Positions 11,885-25,800 of a DNA stretch of 64,000 nucleotides are shown here, piece after piece. The notes beneath the pieces were generated by a model, which worked only from the letters and a program-made list of their open reading frames with translations, searched no databases and had not been told where the DNA came from. Source of the DNA: Myripristis murdjan (lineage: Eukaryota > Chordata > Actinopteri > Holocentriformes > Holocentridae); the NCBI RefSeq assembly GCF_902150065.1, contig NC_043980.1, positions 18,723,917-18,787,916 on the forward strand, in the 5' to 3' direction. The position numbers and the translations under genes were made by a program. Positions within the stretch are counted from its first letter, which is position 1; the number at the start of each line of letters is the position of its first letter.

Positions 11885-12170
11885 TACAGCCTCTGAAATC
11901 CCCCTTTTCCACCAAAAAGAACCTAGTGTTAGTTCAGTGCTGGTGCTAGAGCCACTGCTTAACTGGTTCCAACAAAGAACCGGTTTGCTTTTCCATCGGC
12001 CAAGAGCCAAGCGGAGCCAAGTCAGACCCACGTCATGACGTCAGCATAAAACGTGATCATGTGGGTGTGGGTGTGCGAGACGCTAGCTCGGAATCACAAT
12101 AACCAACATGGACAACAAATGGACGACCCATTGTAGCGATGCAAATACTGCTTGTGTCTTAACAAACCTA
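11885..12170. mobile_element. DNA-transposon end, ISL2EU/Harbinger-like
   Basis: The segment begins 'ccccttttccaccaaaaaga' and is rich in 'gaacc' and 'gagcc' words, followed by 'cacgtcatgacgtcagcata'. Such openings mark a group of fish DNA transposons with long GC-rich subterminal repeats. The other end and a coding part were not found. Confidence 0.35.
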
Positions 12171-12420
12171 CATTGTGATCCATAGGCGAAAAACGCAATT
12201 ATTGCTGGCTGCGAAACAATGTTTAGCTATACGTTTATAGCGTTCGCCGTTCCAGTTTGAGTCTGTAACCCCGCCCACCAATGACACCAATGAAACACAG
12301 CAGACAATAACAAACCATAATACTGTTAACTTATACACAAACAAATAAACCGTCACACAATAGAAAACCCATAGTACTGTTATGGACACATCCCACAGCC
12401 CTTGTCACCCCGTGACAGAC

Positions 12421-12690
12421 GCGCACTAAAGCCGCCTGGGCGCGCTCTTGTAAAAGCCCAAATGGGATAGCGGGTGTTCTTGAGCACCTGCTATCCACTC
12501 AAGATAGCAATTGTAGGGAAAGCGCATAAAACATGCCCACGGACACACCTCCAGGCTCAAATAACGGAGTCGTAATGTATAGCGGGTAGCGTGGGCTCAA
12601 GATAATGTTTAGGGATAGCGGAAGCTGCTAAATGCGCAATTCACGGGTAGCGGGTAGTGGCAACGGGTAGCGGGTGGCACAAGATAGGGC
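12421..12690. repeat. GC-rich block with 'gggtagcgggtag' words
   Basis: Several near-copies of 'gatagcgggt' or 'gggtagcggg' occur in a block more GC-rich than its surroundings, including a small hairpin at about 12468-12494. It looks like the subterminal region of an unidentified DNA transposon. Confidence 0.35.
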
Positions 12691-15240
12691 CCAGCATGTC
12701 TACTGAGGTCACTGGCATCCCTGTCTTGGTTTGAGAGGTTAATATCAATTGAACAGGGGGATTGGAATTAAATAATTTCTTAAATCAAGTGTTATTCCCT
12801 GTGAACACCTATGCAGTGATACAAAACCCCTGCAAAACAAAACAGAACAAAATAAAACAAAACAAAAAAAAACACATGAATTACTCATTGATGGGCTGTC
12901 TTCACTTTAAAACAATATTTAATGTTCTGATCTTAGAGTTAGAAGCTGAAACACAAATGCCTTGTGCCCTCAACATCTTTTGCGTAATAGTTCTCTATTA
13001 CCATTGTTCCGCATGTATCTCACTTGCCCTGACGCCAAAGCAAACCCGAAACAAAAACAAACAAGCAAGCTGCTTTACCACTGTATTTGTCTCCCACGGT
13101 ACCTCAGGCGTATACTGAAAGGAGTCTTATTGAAGTCTCTGACAGAAGTCTCTGACTACACACCCACTTTTCATGTTGAATGTATTAATAGACTGCAACA
13201 CCCATCATTATAAGAAGTAAAATGTTCTGTGAGCAAATGGTTGGTTAACAGTGAGTGAGTGAGTGAGTGTTTGCCAAAGAGTCAAGAGATTACATAAAAT
13301 CAAAGAGAAACAGTAAAAAAAAATTAATAATCACTGTTATAGCCCAACCTGTTAAAGCCAAACACTGATCATCATTTCTTCAAATGCATACTTCCAGTAT
13401 GTTCCAGTATTAGCTACTAGTTAAGATAAAGTTTTCATGAGTACTTGAAAACCTGTGCATTCCTGGGTAATCTTAAACTATCTTAACAAAGAAAAATGTG
13501 GTGTGCCTAACTTGGGGGTAGGTGTGTTTTTCTTGAGAATCCATAACATCACATTGTGCAGAGTCAAAATAGAGTGGGGTGACAAGCAAACTTTTAAAAG
13601 TTAATTGTAGATTAACTCTAGGTGAGCCTGGAGACAGCTATGATCAGGAGTTAATATTATGGTGTTCCTACAGGTTGTAAGGTTTCATACATGTACAAGT
13701 CATAGTCAGAGAAGAATAATTTTGGTGGAAGCAGTAAACAATCAGAATAGTGGAAATGTGGTAAAACTGTGATAATAGACAAACAAAATGTGATTGATGT
13801 TTAAATACATTTCCGCTCATATTGTTGGCCAGTTTTTGCTGTATGTTTATAGATCTGCACCCTTCTTTTCACGGTGTAATTAAAAGTGGAAACATACAAA
13901 TGTAACTGGAAGTTGTTTTTTAATACTACCAATCTAAATTTAGAGTAAATGCAAAAAAAGAAATCATCTTCATGTCATATTTGCAATACCCACCTACAGC
14001 TAACATAACTAAAAGTTAGGTGATGATGATTAAAAGACGTCTATCATAGTGTGATGATAAACGGCTGTTAACAGTGAAGCTACACTTGGGTTGGGAACTC
14101 CTGATGATGTAAGGTAAGCATCCTCAGTGGACCATCCCAGTTAGCGGCCATTAGTCTGTTAGAAAGTCCAGCCTTCAGAGGACTGAGGGCTAGACCTTGA
14201 ACACATCTAATATCATGTAACACGTACTGTATGTCCACACCTGAGTGTTGTTCAGTATTATGCAGTTGCAGTAATTCTCTATCAAAACAAAACAAAACAC
14301 ATATTCCGTCTTTAATGTTCAGCAACATGAATACAAGAACAAGTAGACACACCCAGTTATCTGAACCTCTGCAGGCAGTGTCACGCTAATGACAAAGCAA
14401 GCTCTGCAACACAGTAATGAAAACACAGAATTATAGACACAGATGAAAATCATCAATGCAGAGAAAACAAACCATTCTGGGTATTGAGAAATGCCTGTAT
14501 ATGATCTAAACGTATGGTCAAAAGTTATACATTCACTTACACATATCTTAAATAATATGGTGATTATTTTTTAGGGAAAAAAATGACTAAAGTTTGAATA
14601 GAATGGAAGTATGGCTTGTACATGAAATCATCATTAAGTCCCTGGGGTTGCCTTGTTATAAGTTGATGAATCCAAAGTATTTCTCTTTGTAAAAAGTGTG
14701 TGGGGAGATATTCATGCTCAACTATTGTGTACACATAAAAAGGTTGCATACCCCAGTATTCATGCAAGCTTAATTTGCATAAAAAGTAAACTATGTGAAG
14801 TGGAAGCTCTCTTTTTTTAACCCCAGTTAACAATTTAGACTGATAAGCCAGGTTTAACTGCTATCACAGACATGTAATTCAGAAATCTAGCAATCCAGTG
14901 CAGGGGATTACAACGACTTAAGTTTGCAGTGACATTTGCTAGAAGGTCCTCATTTTGTTGGTCCCAATGTTATCTTCTCTCCGAAAACAGAGGAGGGCTT
15001 TCTTCAGGAAGTGTCCACCTCTCAGTATCTATACAAATCTATGCAAATTGTGTTTACCACTTCATATTTCCATCACCGCCACCAACCATACATATTTTCT
15101 GTGATGACTTTAGAATTCATTTTCCAATGTTTCATTCATTTCATTTAATTAATTTAGCATTTAGTCACAGCAGAAAGCAGTAGAGATAACATAAAGTCAC
15201 TATCACATAAGTGAATATAGGTAGATAAAGGAACAGGTTA
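12691..15240. other. No gene recognised
   Basis: AT-rich sequence with chance frames only, including overlapping frames at 12762-13213 and 14929-15183. A short GTGA tract lies at 13252-13270. Confidence 0.4.
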
Positions 15241-15560
15241 TTAAAAAAAATCCTAAAACATGAAGACCTTAAGGACCGTCAAAGGCGTGAGAAAACATGT
15301 TGGTCTTAAGTTTAGACTTGTCAACAGAGCGACTAACACTTGAGTGAAAATGGTGAAGCATTCCAAAGCTTTTGGCAGCTAAAATGTGCAATCATGGGAC
15401 AGATAAGAGCAGTTGGTCTTGAGGACCTGAGAGATCTGGAGGTGGAAAAGGGACAGAGAAGCTCAGAGATGTATTGGGGTGCCAGGCCATGTAAAGGTTT
15501 AAAAACAAATAGCAGAACCTTGAACTCAGGCTACAGAAAGGCTAAAATTCCTAAAGCAAG
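15241..15560 (+). repeat. Dispersed fish repeat, degraded
   Basis: Words such as 'attccaaagcttttggcagc', 'ggggtgccaggccatgtaaa' and 'agcagaaccttgaactcagg' follow, in order, the text of a widespread fish dispersed repeat. It runs directly into a LINE coding fragment and may be part of the same retrotransposed piece. Confidence 0.4.
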
Positions 15561-15910
15561 AGCCAAAGTTGTATATAGACAGTCATACAAAAGATTTGTT
15601 AAAGATCACTTCATGGAGGACATTAGAAATGTTGATTGGAATAGTGCGTACAGTGCTGATGTCCTAGAGGCTTACTTAACTGCTCTTATAAATACATTTA
15701 TGGAAACTGTTAATATGCACCTATGAAAAAGTTCACAGCTAAAACTAATACAGCCAAATAAATTGATTTATCTCTGACATATTTAATGAAATAGAGGGAT
15801 GAAGCTACATTGAAACTACGTGTGGCAGTAAAATCTGTCAACTGAGCATTCAAGTGACTAAATTGAACAAAAGGAAGAAGAAAGAATATTGTAGGCCAAA
15901 AAAATGACAA
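15545..15910 (+). pseudogene. LINE pol fragment, endonuclease-RT linker region
   Basis: The frame ending at the stop at 15724 encodes SYKRFVKDHFMEDIRNVDW.., followed by DVLEAYLTALINTFMETVN. This closely follows the linker between the endonuclease and reverse transcriptase of fish non-LTR elements, where a block of the form FxxDLxxVxW..F..L is usual. After the stop a different frame reads QVTKLNKRKKKEYC, matching the next conserved block (R-N-K-V-T-x-x-x-R-x-A-K-x-x-Y). The copy is therefore frameshifted and has premature stops. The catalytic RT motifs are not present. Confidence 0.6.
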
Positions 15911-17451
15911 TATTAAATAAAACCAAATCAAATTAAACTAATCTCTTGAGGGAAGCCAAAACAAACTAACAAAAAGTAGAATCAAAATATAAAGAGTCAC
16001 ACTGTTGCATTGCATCATATTGCACTGCATTATATCATGTAGTGACAGGCTGAATTGAATTGTATTGTAGGTGATTTAAAAGGAAGGTGCATTGTACCAG
16101 TGATCATGTATCAAGATGGGCAATAAATCCATTTCAGTGGGTGAGTTGCACAACCCTAGTATTTTTAGTTCTGCGTTAGAGAATCTGTGGGCACACTGAG
16201 CTGACCGCTGAAACACTTGCCAGCAGTGTTAAGATTTTAATTCAATGGTAATGAAGCACAAATAAAAACAGAAGCAAATATGTTTACATTATGACCTGAG
16301 ACAGAGAGTTCACTCTCAGACAAAGTGATATCCAAAGTGATGTCCTCAGCAATGTTTTGGTATATTTCTTACCATGAATTTACTGACATCTTGCAGTCTG
16401 AATAATATGGGGATGAATTGGCGACATCAATTACAGACCTCAGCTCAAGCCAGTTGGACAACCGGTGTCATGTTGTCTCAGTGGACAAAACAGTCAAATG
16501 GACCAATTGGCGATCTTGCCAGTCTTGCAGTCTTGGGTCAACCTATGCACAGTTACATTATTGAAGAAGTGTACGTAAGCTATGGTAGCAGCACCTGTGG
16601 GCTACAGCGGAGACACAGAAACCTACGGTATAGGTACGGCGGTATTTTGACAGAATTATAAATTAACCTTTTTGGTGGGCCTGCCGTCAAAACATAACAT
16701 ATAAATGTAAACATGTAATGTGAACAGACAAATATCAAGAAATTTGTGGTCTGATAATCATTACAGATTTGTATTGCACAAAATATTGCTTATTTCAAGT
16801 ACAAGTGGTGTCATAGTTAAAGAGGCAGGTATGCTCTGATTCCTGAATCCATCTGTGTCAGTGGTCAGTTGCCTGAGAAGACAAGTATTATAGCCACTAA
16901 CCAGAGAAAAAAGTTTAGTACGATATGAATTCTCATATCTACCTGACTAGTCGTAATTACACCACAGGAGGAACTGGATCTTCAACACACATTGCCAATA
17001 TTGAGTTATTTGTATGCAGTGACGTTTACCTACGTAGAAATTGTGCATGAAATATGTAACTTCTGGTACAACTGGAAATACGAGTCAAGCTACAGTGAAA
17101 TTCATCCTTTGCAATGCAAATGTAATAACAAAGCATGACTTGGAGGCACAATAGTAGAGGAATGTTGGGGAGGGTTCTTATATTAACAGAGGTTTAAGAA
17201 CATAGATGGCATAAAAAAGCCACTGAACATACAGTGAAGTGCAGCAGTGCACTTTTTGATTCACCTTTGTATTTGCACCACTACTGAGGAGAGAGGAAAT
17301 AACAAAAGGCTGCAGCAACTGGTGAAACATAACATTGATTAAAGGCGATTTATTGCATTTCAATCAGGAATTTAAGGTGAGTAATTTTGGCATGCAAAAT
17401 TTAAATATGAACCAATTATATAATTTCTTTCTTAATATTGTAATGGGGACA
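15911..17451. other. No gene recognised
   Basis: A 95-codon frame at 16374-16661 has no family features. Nothing else is supported. Confidence 0.4.
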
Positions 17452-17512
17452 GTATATATATATATATAGATATATATCTATATATAGATATATATATATA
17501 GATATATAGATA
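17452..17512. repeat. (TA)n/(GATATA)n microsatellite
   Basis: TA dinucleotides interrupted by GATA words; self-complementary and cruciform-prone. Confidence 0.9.
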
Positions 17513-18340
17513 TGTTATTTATTTATTTATTTTATTCCAACCTTACAGTATCCAGAAATAACAGAGAACATGATATTGTGGCACAACTTACAGTTCTTGA
17601 TTATCTTGATTAATCTCAACTGTCATCTGCAGTGCTTAATGATGATATGTTTAATATTATTACATTTGTTTTTAGACTACCAGACTAGTTAAATGAACTA
17701 TCAGACTAACAGTCTAGTCTAATGAACAGCATGAACTGATGACTCCATGTCTATAAGGAGCAAAACAGTAACAGTTCCACACTGAACTGTTATAGCTTTT
17801 TAAAATTTTATGAAATTTTATTAAATTTTATCTACAGCCAACTGAAATGCTGTATTAACCTCCCAATTGGCTGCTAACCAGAGGAATTGTTAGGACATCA
17901 ATGACAAATAGGCTCATATCAGAGGTAGTTACATAACTACGTTTGAGTGGTAGTACACTTTGGGAACAGTTTGTAAAGCTTTCGACAACAAAATGCATAA
18001 ATCTTAAACATGGACATACATAAGTGTAAATTAAGAAGCACAGTAAACAGGAGTCTGTATAGACCTATAAAATAATTTAAGAAAGAAATTATATAATACA
18101 CTGTGCTGCTCATGACTCTGTCCCTCCTGATTTTTTCTGGCCGATTTCTCTTTTGCCCTCTTCTCCTTTCTGTTGTTCCAGAAATGTATAGCAAATACAT
18201 TTAAACAGATATACAGTATGATATACAGTATGTGCTCATCACTTGTTATTTGTCTTTTCATTGCGAAAGGATGAATTCAAAATCAGTAATCAAAGGCCTG
18301 TGCATCCTGATGCCTCACTATCCTGTAATATGATGACCTT
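17513..18340. other. No gene recognised
   Basis: Only short frames of random appearance. Confidence 0.4.
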
Positions 18341-18500
18341 TAGTAAGGTTTTTTTGTTCTCAGTATTTATTATTTTATTTTCAATTTATTTGTATCACAT
18401 CAAATCATATCAAAAGTTAAATCAAGGCGTTTTACAGAGACACAACAGATTCGTATAATGACGGGCGATGAAAAACCCTTCCAATAGGGTAAAAACCTCG
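18341..18500. repeat. Degraded dispersed fish repeat
   Basis: The order 'tcaatttatttgtatcacat..caaggcgttttacagagaca..gatgaaaaacccttccaata..aacctcgagcag' follows a widespread teleost repeat with the same landmarks (low-level 'tttatttgtatagc', 'cagagacccaac', 'aaaaactccctt', 'aaacctcgagcagaacc'). Confidence 0.45.
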
Positions 18501-19267
18501 AGCAGTAGAAATCAAACAATGTGGAAACATTATAACTGATTATACCTTTTTTAAAGAGTAACTACATCCAAACCCCTTTCTCTGTGAAGCCTGACCTCTA
18601 ATGATGGAAAAAAGGTTGCCTTGGCTGGGGAGATGTAGGACTACTCTACATTTCTATGCATTAATTCAAAATCTTGGTAACACCTCAGCTCGTGATTTAC
18701 AGTGTAATTTCCTGCAAACTATGGTGTAATTCCCTCTTATGAATCTGTGCATATAAAATATTTACTGGTTCCTACTGATGTGGCCACCTGTCCACAAGCC
18801 ACAGCTCTACCCTGCAAAATCAGTACAGTCAACTCAGCACAACTTCTTTGGCTTACTGAAAACTTTGTTTGAGTTAGTCTCATTGCTATTTGCAATATTT
18901 TATATCAACTAAAGATTACTGGATACTGACGGCAGTCATTTAGGTATATTCTATGTAATTTAGAGTTGAGTTTAACAGAGTTTATCTTAGAGAGTATCTC
19001 TGTGACTTATGAATAAACATTACAGTAGGACATTATAACAGACATTTCTTTAGTGCCTAGCCTGCACATATAACTGCAAAAAGCTAAAATAACGCATCAA
19101 TATAAACTGGTGTGTCGTTTTAACATGATTCTGATTTAAAATTTATATTTTACTCATGCATGTACAATAATGAAAGCATAATTAACACTGACAAATGAAA
19201 TGCATTAAGGATACAGTTTTCATGTGTTCAGAGGCTTAACATTTTCTATCTCACAGGTAGCTCGGAG
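18501..19267. other. Upstream region of the mucin gene
   Basis: No TATA box in a convincing position is seen. The text 'ttttctatctcacag' just before the leader ATG (to 19257) could be a splice acceptor for an unseen 5'-untranslated exon, or plain untranslated leader. Confidence 0.4.
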
Positions 19268-19316
19268 ATGGCGATGGGTATGAACAGACAGAGAACCACA
19301 CTTCTCTGTGCTATGT
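19268..19316 (+). other. Leader exon encoding the signal peptide
   Basis: The ATG at 19268 has G at -3 and G at +4. Sixteen codons plus one base are followed by the donor GTAAGT at 19317. The single base T joins the first two bases of the giant exon (TT, after the acceptor at 19915) to make Phe. This yields a basic N-terminus (RQR), a hydrophobic core and a small-residue cleavage region (VSA). Exact phase match and a textbook signal peptide together make chance unlikely. No second copy of this exon is visible before cassettes 2 or 3. Confidence 0.85.
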
Positions 19317-19845
19317 GTAAGTGATGAAAACCTATGTATTTCTGTTGTAGGTTCAGGAAGGGATGGAGAAGAATAGGGATAAACCTTGATAATGCTGTGA
19401 TTAGCTTCTCAGCTGTTAGTATACTATTGGTAATTAAAATATAACTAACACCCACATTTGTCTCCAAACCAGCCTTCAAGGTTTGGATTCAGTAAGGTGA
19501 CTCCAGAGTCCAGGTTCCATGGTTAAATACAGCATGGCCCTTGGTCCATGTAAAAAATGATTGATAATTAGTAAAACAAAAACTATTTTCAGCCCTATTA
19601 AATGAAATGGGACACACCGGAGGAATAATAATTAGGAGAAACATTAATCAGTGTATAGGCCTGGAATGAAGACATGTAACAGAAAAATCCACCCACGCTC
19701 CTCCAAGAAATGTTGAAACAAAACATGAAAATGTAATAAAGATATTGTAACCATTTTTCAAACTATAAGAACTGAAGAGTGACATTTTAGAGATGGTGTC
19801 TTAACCGAGGAAGTTATGATCAACAAGGAAATGAAAAATGATCGT

Positions 19846-19881
<36 letters not shown>

Positions 19882-22800
19882 GATGAAACTGATTTTTTTT
19901 TTTTTTTTTAAACAGTTCTGATTTCACTGGTAATGGTGAGTGCATCCACGACATCCACGACAGCAGCAACACCAACCACAACTGCGTCCCCCACAACTAC
20001 AACTGCAGGAGCCACAACAACCACAGCAGCACCAACAACCACAACAACAGCACCCACGACCACAACTGCTGCCGCCACAACTACAACAGCGGCTCCCACG
20101 ACAACCACGGTGGCTCCAACAACTACAAATGCTGCGTCCACAACTACAACTGCAGCTCCGACCACTACAACAGCAGCTCCAACAACAACGACTGCAGATC
20201 CCACCACGACAACAGCGGCTCCAACAACAACAGCAGCTCCCACAACCACCACAGCAGCACAAACAACCACAACAGCAGGACCAACAACCACAACAGCGGC
20301 TCCCACAACCACAACTGCTGCCCCCACAACTACAACTGCAGTTCCTACCACTACAACAGCAGCTCTAACAACCACAACAGTGGTACCAACAACCACAACA
20401 GAAGCACCAACAACCACAACATCAGCACCAACAACAACAACAATGGCACCAACAACCACATCAGCAGCACCAACAACAACATCAGAAGCTCCAACAACAA
20501 CAACAGTGGGACCAACAACCACTGCAGCGGCTCCCACAACCACAACTGCAGCTCCCACCACTACAACTGCAGCTCCAACAACAACAACTGCAGCGACCAC
20601 CACAACAGCAGCTCCAACAACCACAACAGCAGAACCAACAACCACAACTGCTGCCCCCACAACTGTCACTGCAGCTTCCACAACAACAACAGCAGCTCCA
20701 ACAACCACCACAGCAGTACCGACAACCACCACAATCACCCCCACAACCACAACTGCTGCCCCCACAACAACAACTGCAGCTCCCACCACGACAACTGCAG
20801 CACCCACAACCACAACAATACCTCCCACAACCACAACTACTGCCCCCTCAACTACCACTGCAGGTCCTACAACAACAACAGCAGCTCCCACTACCACAAC
20901 AGCAGCTCCAACAACCACAACAGTTGCACCAACAACCACAACAGCCGCTCCCACAACCACAACTGTTGCCCCCACAACTACGACTTCTGCTCCCACAACA
21001 ACAACAGCAGCTCCAACAACAACAAATGCACCAACAACGACAAGTGCCGCTCCCACCACGACAACAGCAACTCCAACAACAACAACAGAAGCTCCAACAA
21101 CCACAACAGCAGTACCAACAACCACTACAGCCGCTCCCACAACCACAACAGCTACTCCCACAACCACAACTGCTGCCCCCACAACTACAACTGCAGCTCC
21201 CACAACCACAACAGCGGCCCCCACAACCACAACTGCTGCCCCTACAACTACCACTTCTGCTCCCACAACAACAACAGCAGCTCCAACAACCACAACTGCA
21301 GCACCCACAACCACAACTGCAGCTCCCACCACTACAACTGCAGCACCCACAACCACAACTGCAGCACCCACCACTACAACAGCGGCTCCAGCAACCACAA
21401 CAATACCTCCCACAACCACAACTACTGCCCCCACAACTACCACTGCAGCTCCTACAACAACAACAGCAGCTCCCACTACCACAACAGCAGCTCCCACTAC
21501 CACAACAGCTGCACCAACAACAACAAGTGCCGCTCCCACCACAACAACAGCAACTCCAACAACAACAACAGTAGCTCCAACAACCACTACAGCAGCACCA
21601 ACAACCACAACAGCGGCACCAACAACCACAACAGCCGCTCCCACAACCACAACTGCTGCCCCCACAACCACAGCTGCTGTCCCCACAACTACCACTTCTG
21701 CTCCCACAACAACAACAGTAGCTCCAACAACCACAACAACGGTACCAACAACCACTACAGCCGCTCCAACAACCACAACATCAGCACCAACTACCACCAC
21801 AGCCACTCCCACAACCACAACTGCTGCCCCCACAACTACAACTGCAGCTCTCACAACCACAACAGCCACTCCCACAACCACTCCTGCAGCTACAACAACG
21901 ACTACAGCAGCACCAACAACCACAACAGCGGCACCAACAACCACAACAGCCGCTCCCACAACCACAACTGCTGCCCCCACAACTACCACTTCTGCTCCCA
22001 CAACAACAACAGCAGCTCCAGCAACCACAACAATACCTCCCACAACCACAACTACTGCCCCCACAACTACCACTGCAGCTCCTACAACAACAACAGCAGC
22101 TCCCACTACCACAACAGCAGCTCCAACAACAACAACAGCTGCACCAACAACAACAAGTGCCGCTCCCACCACAACAACAGCAACTCCAACAACAACAACA
22201 GTAGCTCCAACAACCACTACAGCAGCACCAACAACCACAACAGCGGCACCAACAACCACAACAGCAACTCCAACAACAACAACAGAAGCTCCAACAACCA
22301 CAACAGCAGTACCAACAACCACTACAGCCGCTCCCACAACCACAACAGCTACTCCCACAACCACAACTGCTGCCCCCACAACTACAACTGCAGCTCCCAC
22401 AACCACAACAGCAGCCCCCACAACCACAACTGCTGCCCCTACAACTACCACTTCTGCTCCCACAACAACAACAGCAGCTCCAACAACCACAACTGCAGCA
22501 CCCACAACCACAACTGCAGCTCCCACCACTACAACTGCAGCACCCACAACCACAACTGCAGCACCCACCACTACAACAGCGGCTCCAACAACCACAACAA
22601 TACCTCCCACAACCACAACTACTGCCCCCACAACTACCACTGCAGCTCCTACAACAACAACAACAGCTCCCACTACCACAACAGCAGCTCCAACAACAAC
22701 AACAGCTGCACCAACAACAACAAGTGCCGCTCCCACCACAACAACAGCAACTCCAACAACAACAACAGTAGCTCCAACAACCACTACAGCAGCACCAACA

Positions 22801-25800
22801 ACCACAACAGCGGCACCAACAACCACAACAGCCGCTCCCACAACCACAACTGCTGCCCCCACAACTACCACTTCTGCTCCCACAACAACAACAGCAGCTC
22901 CAGCAACCACAACAATACCTCCCACAACCACAACTACTGCCCCCACAACTACCACTGCAGCTCCTACAACAACAACAGCAGCTCCCACTACCACAACAGC
23001 AGCTCCAACAACAACAACAGCTGCACCAACAACAACAAGTGCCGCTCCCACCACAACAACAGCAACTCCAACAACAACAACAGTAGCTCCAACAACCACT
23101 ACAGCAGCACCAACAACCACAACAGCGGCACCAACAACCACAACAGCAACTCCAACAACAACAACAGCTGCTCCAACAACCACAACAGCAGTACCAACAA
23201 CCACTACAGCCGCTCCCACAACCACAACAGCTACTCCCACAACCACAACTGCTGCCCCCACAACTACAACTGCAGCTCCCACAACCACAACAGCAGCCCC
23301 CACAACCACAACTGCTGCCCCTACAACTACCACTTCTGCTCCCACAACAACAACAGCAGCTCCAACAACCACAACTGCAGCACCCACAACCACAACTGCA
23401 GCTCCCACAACCACAACTGCTGCCCCCACAACTACCACTTCTGCTCCCACAACAACAACAGCAGCCCCAACAACAACAACAGCTGCACCAACAACGACAA
23501 GTGCCGCTCCCACCACAACAACAGCAACTCCAACAACAACAACAGTAGCTCCAACAACCACAACAGCAGCACCAACAACCACAACAGCGGCACCAACAAC
23601 CACAACAGCCGCTCCCACAACCACAACAGCCGCTCCCACAACCACAACTGCTGCCCCCACAACTACCACTTCTGCTCCCACAACAACAACAGCAGCTCCA
23701 ACAACCACAACAGCTGCACCAACAACTCCAACTGCTGCCCCCACAACAACTGCTGCCCCCACAACAACAACTGCTGCCCCCACAACTACCACTTCTGCTC
23801 CCACAACAACAACAGCAGCTCCAACAACCACAACAGCTGCACAAACAACTACAACTGCTGGCCCCACAACAACAACTGCAGCTCCCACCACTACAACTAC
23901 AGCACCTACAAGCACAACTGCAGCTCCCACCACTACAACTGCAGCTCTCACAACCACAACTGCAGCTCCCACAACCACAACAGCGGCTCCAACAACCACA
24001 ACAGTGGCACCAACAACCACAACAGTTGCTCCCACAACCACAACAGCAGCCCCCACAACCACAACTGCTGCGCCCACAACTACCACTTCTGCTCCCACAA
24101 CAACAACAGCAGCTCCCACTACCACAACAGCAGCTCCAACAACAACAACAGCTACACCAACAACGACAAGTGCCGCTCCCACCACAACAACAGCAACTCC
24201 AACAACAACAACAGTAGCTCCAACAACCACAACAGCAGCACCAACAACCACAACAGCGGCACCAACAACCACAACAGCCGCTCCCACAACCACAACTGCT
24301 GCCCCCACAACTACCACTTCTGCTCCCACAACAACAACAGCAGCTCCAACAACCACAACAGCTGCACCAACAACTACAACTGCTGCCCCCACAACAACAA
24401 CTGCTGCCCCCACAACAACAACTGCATCTCCCACCACTACAACTGCAGCACCTACAACCATAACTGCAGCTCCCACCACTACAACTGCAACTCTCACAAC
24501 CACAACAGCGGCTCCAACAACCACAACAGCGGCACCAACAACCACCACAGTTGCTCCCACAACCACAACAGCAGCCCCCACAACCACAACTGCTGCCCCC
24601 ACAACTACCACTTCTGCTCCCACAACAACAACAGCAGCTCCAACAACCACAACAGCTGCACCAACAACTACAACTGCTGCCCCCACAACAACAACTGCAG
24701 CTCCCACCACTACAACTGCAGCACCTACAACCACAACTGCAGCTCCCACCACTACAACTGCAGCTCTCACAACCACAACAGCGGCTCCAACAACCACAAC
24801 AGTGGCACCAACAACCTCCACAGTCGTTCCCACAACCACAACAGCAGCCCCCACAACCACAACTGCTGCCCCCACAACTACCACTTCTGCACCCACAACA
24901 ACAACTGCAGCTCCCACCACTACAACTGCAGCACCCACAACCACAACTGCAGCTCCCACTACTACAACTGCAGCTCCAACAACAACTGCAGCTCCCACCA
25001 CTACAACTGCAGCACCTACAACCACAACTGCAGCTCCCACCACTACAACTGCAACTCTCACAACCACAACAGCGGCTCCAACAACCACAACAGTGGCACC
25101 AACAACCTCCACAGTCGTTCCCACAACCACAACAGCAGCCCCCACAACCACAACTGCTGCGCCCACAACTACCACTTCTGCTCCCACAACAACAACAGCA
25201 GCTCCCACTACCACAACAGCAGCTCCAACAACAACAACAGCTACACCAACAACGACAAGTGCCGCTCCCACCACAACAACAGCAACTCCAACAACAACAA
25301 CAGTAGCTCCAACAACCACAACAGCAGCACCAACAACCACAACAGCGGCACCAACAACCACAACAGCGGCACCAACAACCACAACAGCCGCTCCCACAAC
25401 CACAACAGCTGCACCAACAACTCCAACTGCTGCCCCCACAACAACTGCTGCCCCCACAACAACTGCTGCCCCCACAACAACAACTGCTGCCCCCACAACC
25501 ACAACTGCAGCTCCCACCACTACAACTGCAACTCTCACAACCACAACAGCGGCTCCAACAACCACAACAGCGGCACCAACAACCACCACAGTTGCTCCCA
25601 CAACCACAACAGCAGCCCCCACAACCACAACTGCTGCCCCCACAACTACCACTTCTGCTCCCACAACAACAACAGCAGCTCCAACAACCACAACAGCTGC
25701 ACCAACAACTACAACTGCTGCCCCCACAACAACAACTGCAGCTCCCACCACTACAACTGCAGCACCCACAACCACAACTGCAGCTCCCACTACTACAACT

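Noticed and set aside
20924-25306. Gln/Leu/Pro-rich and Cys/Gly-rich frames within the mucin exons
   Set aside because: These are other-frame readings of the same minisatellite.
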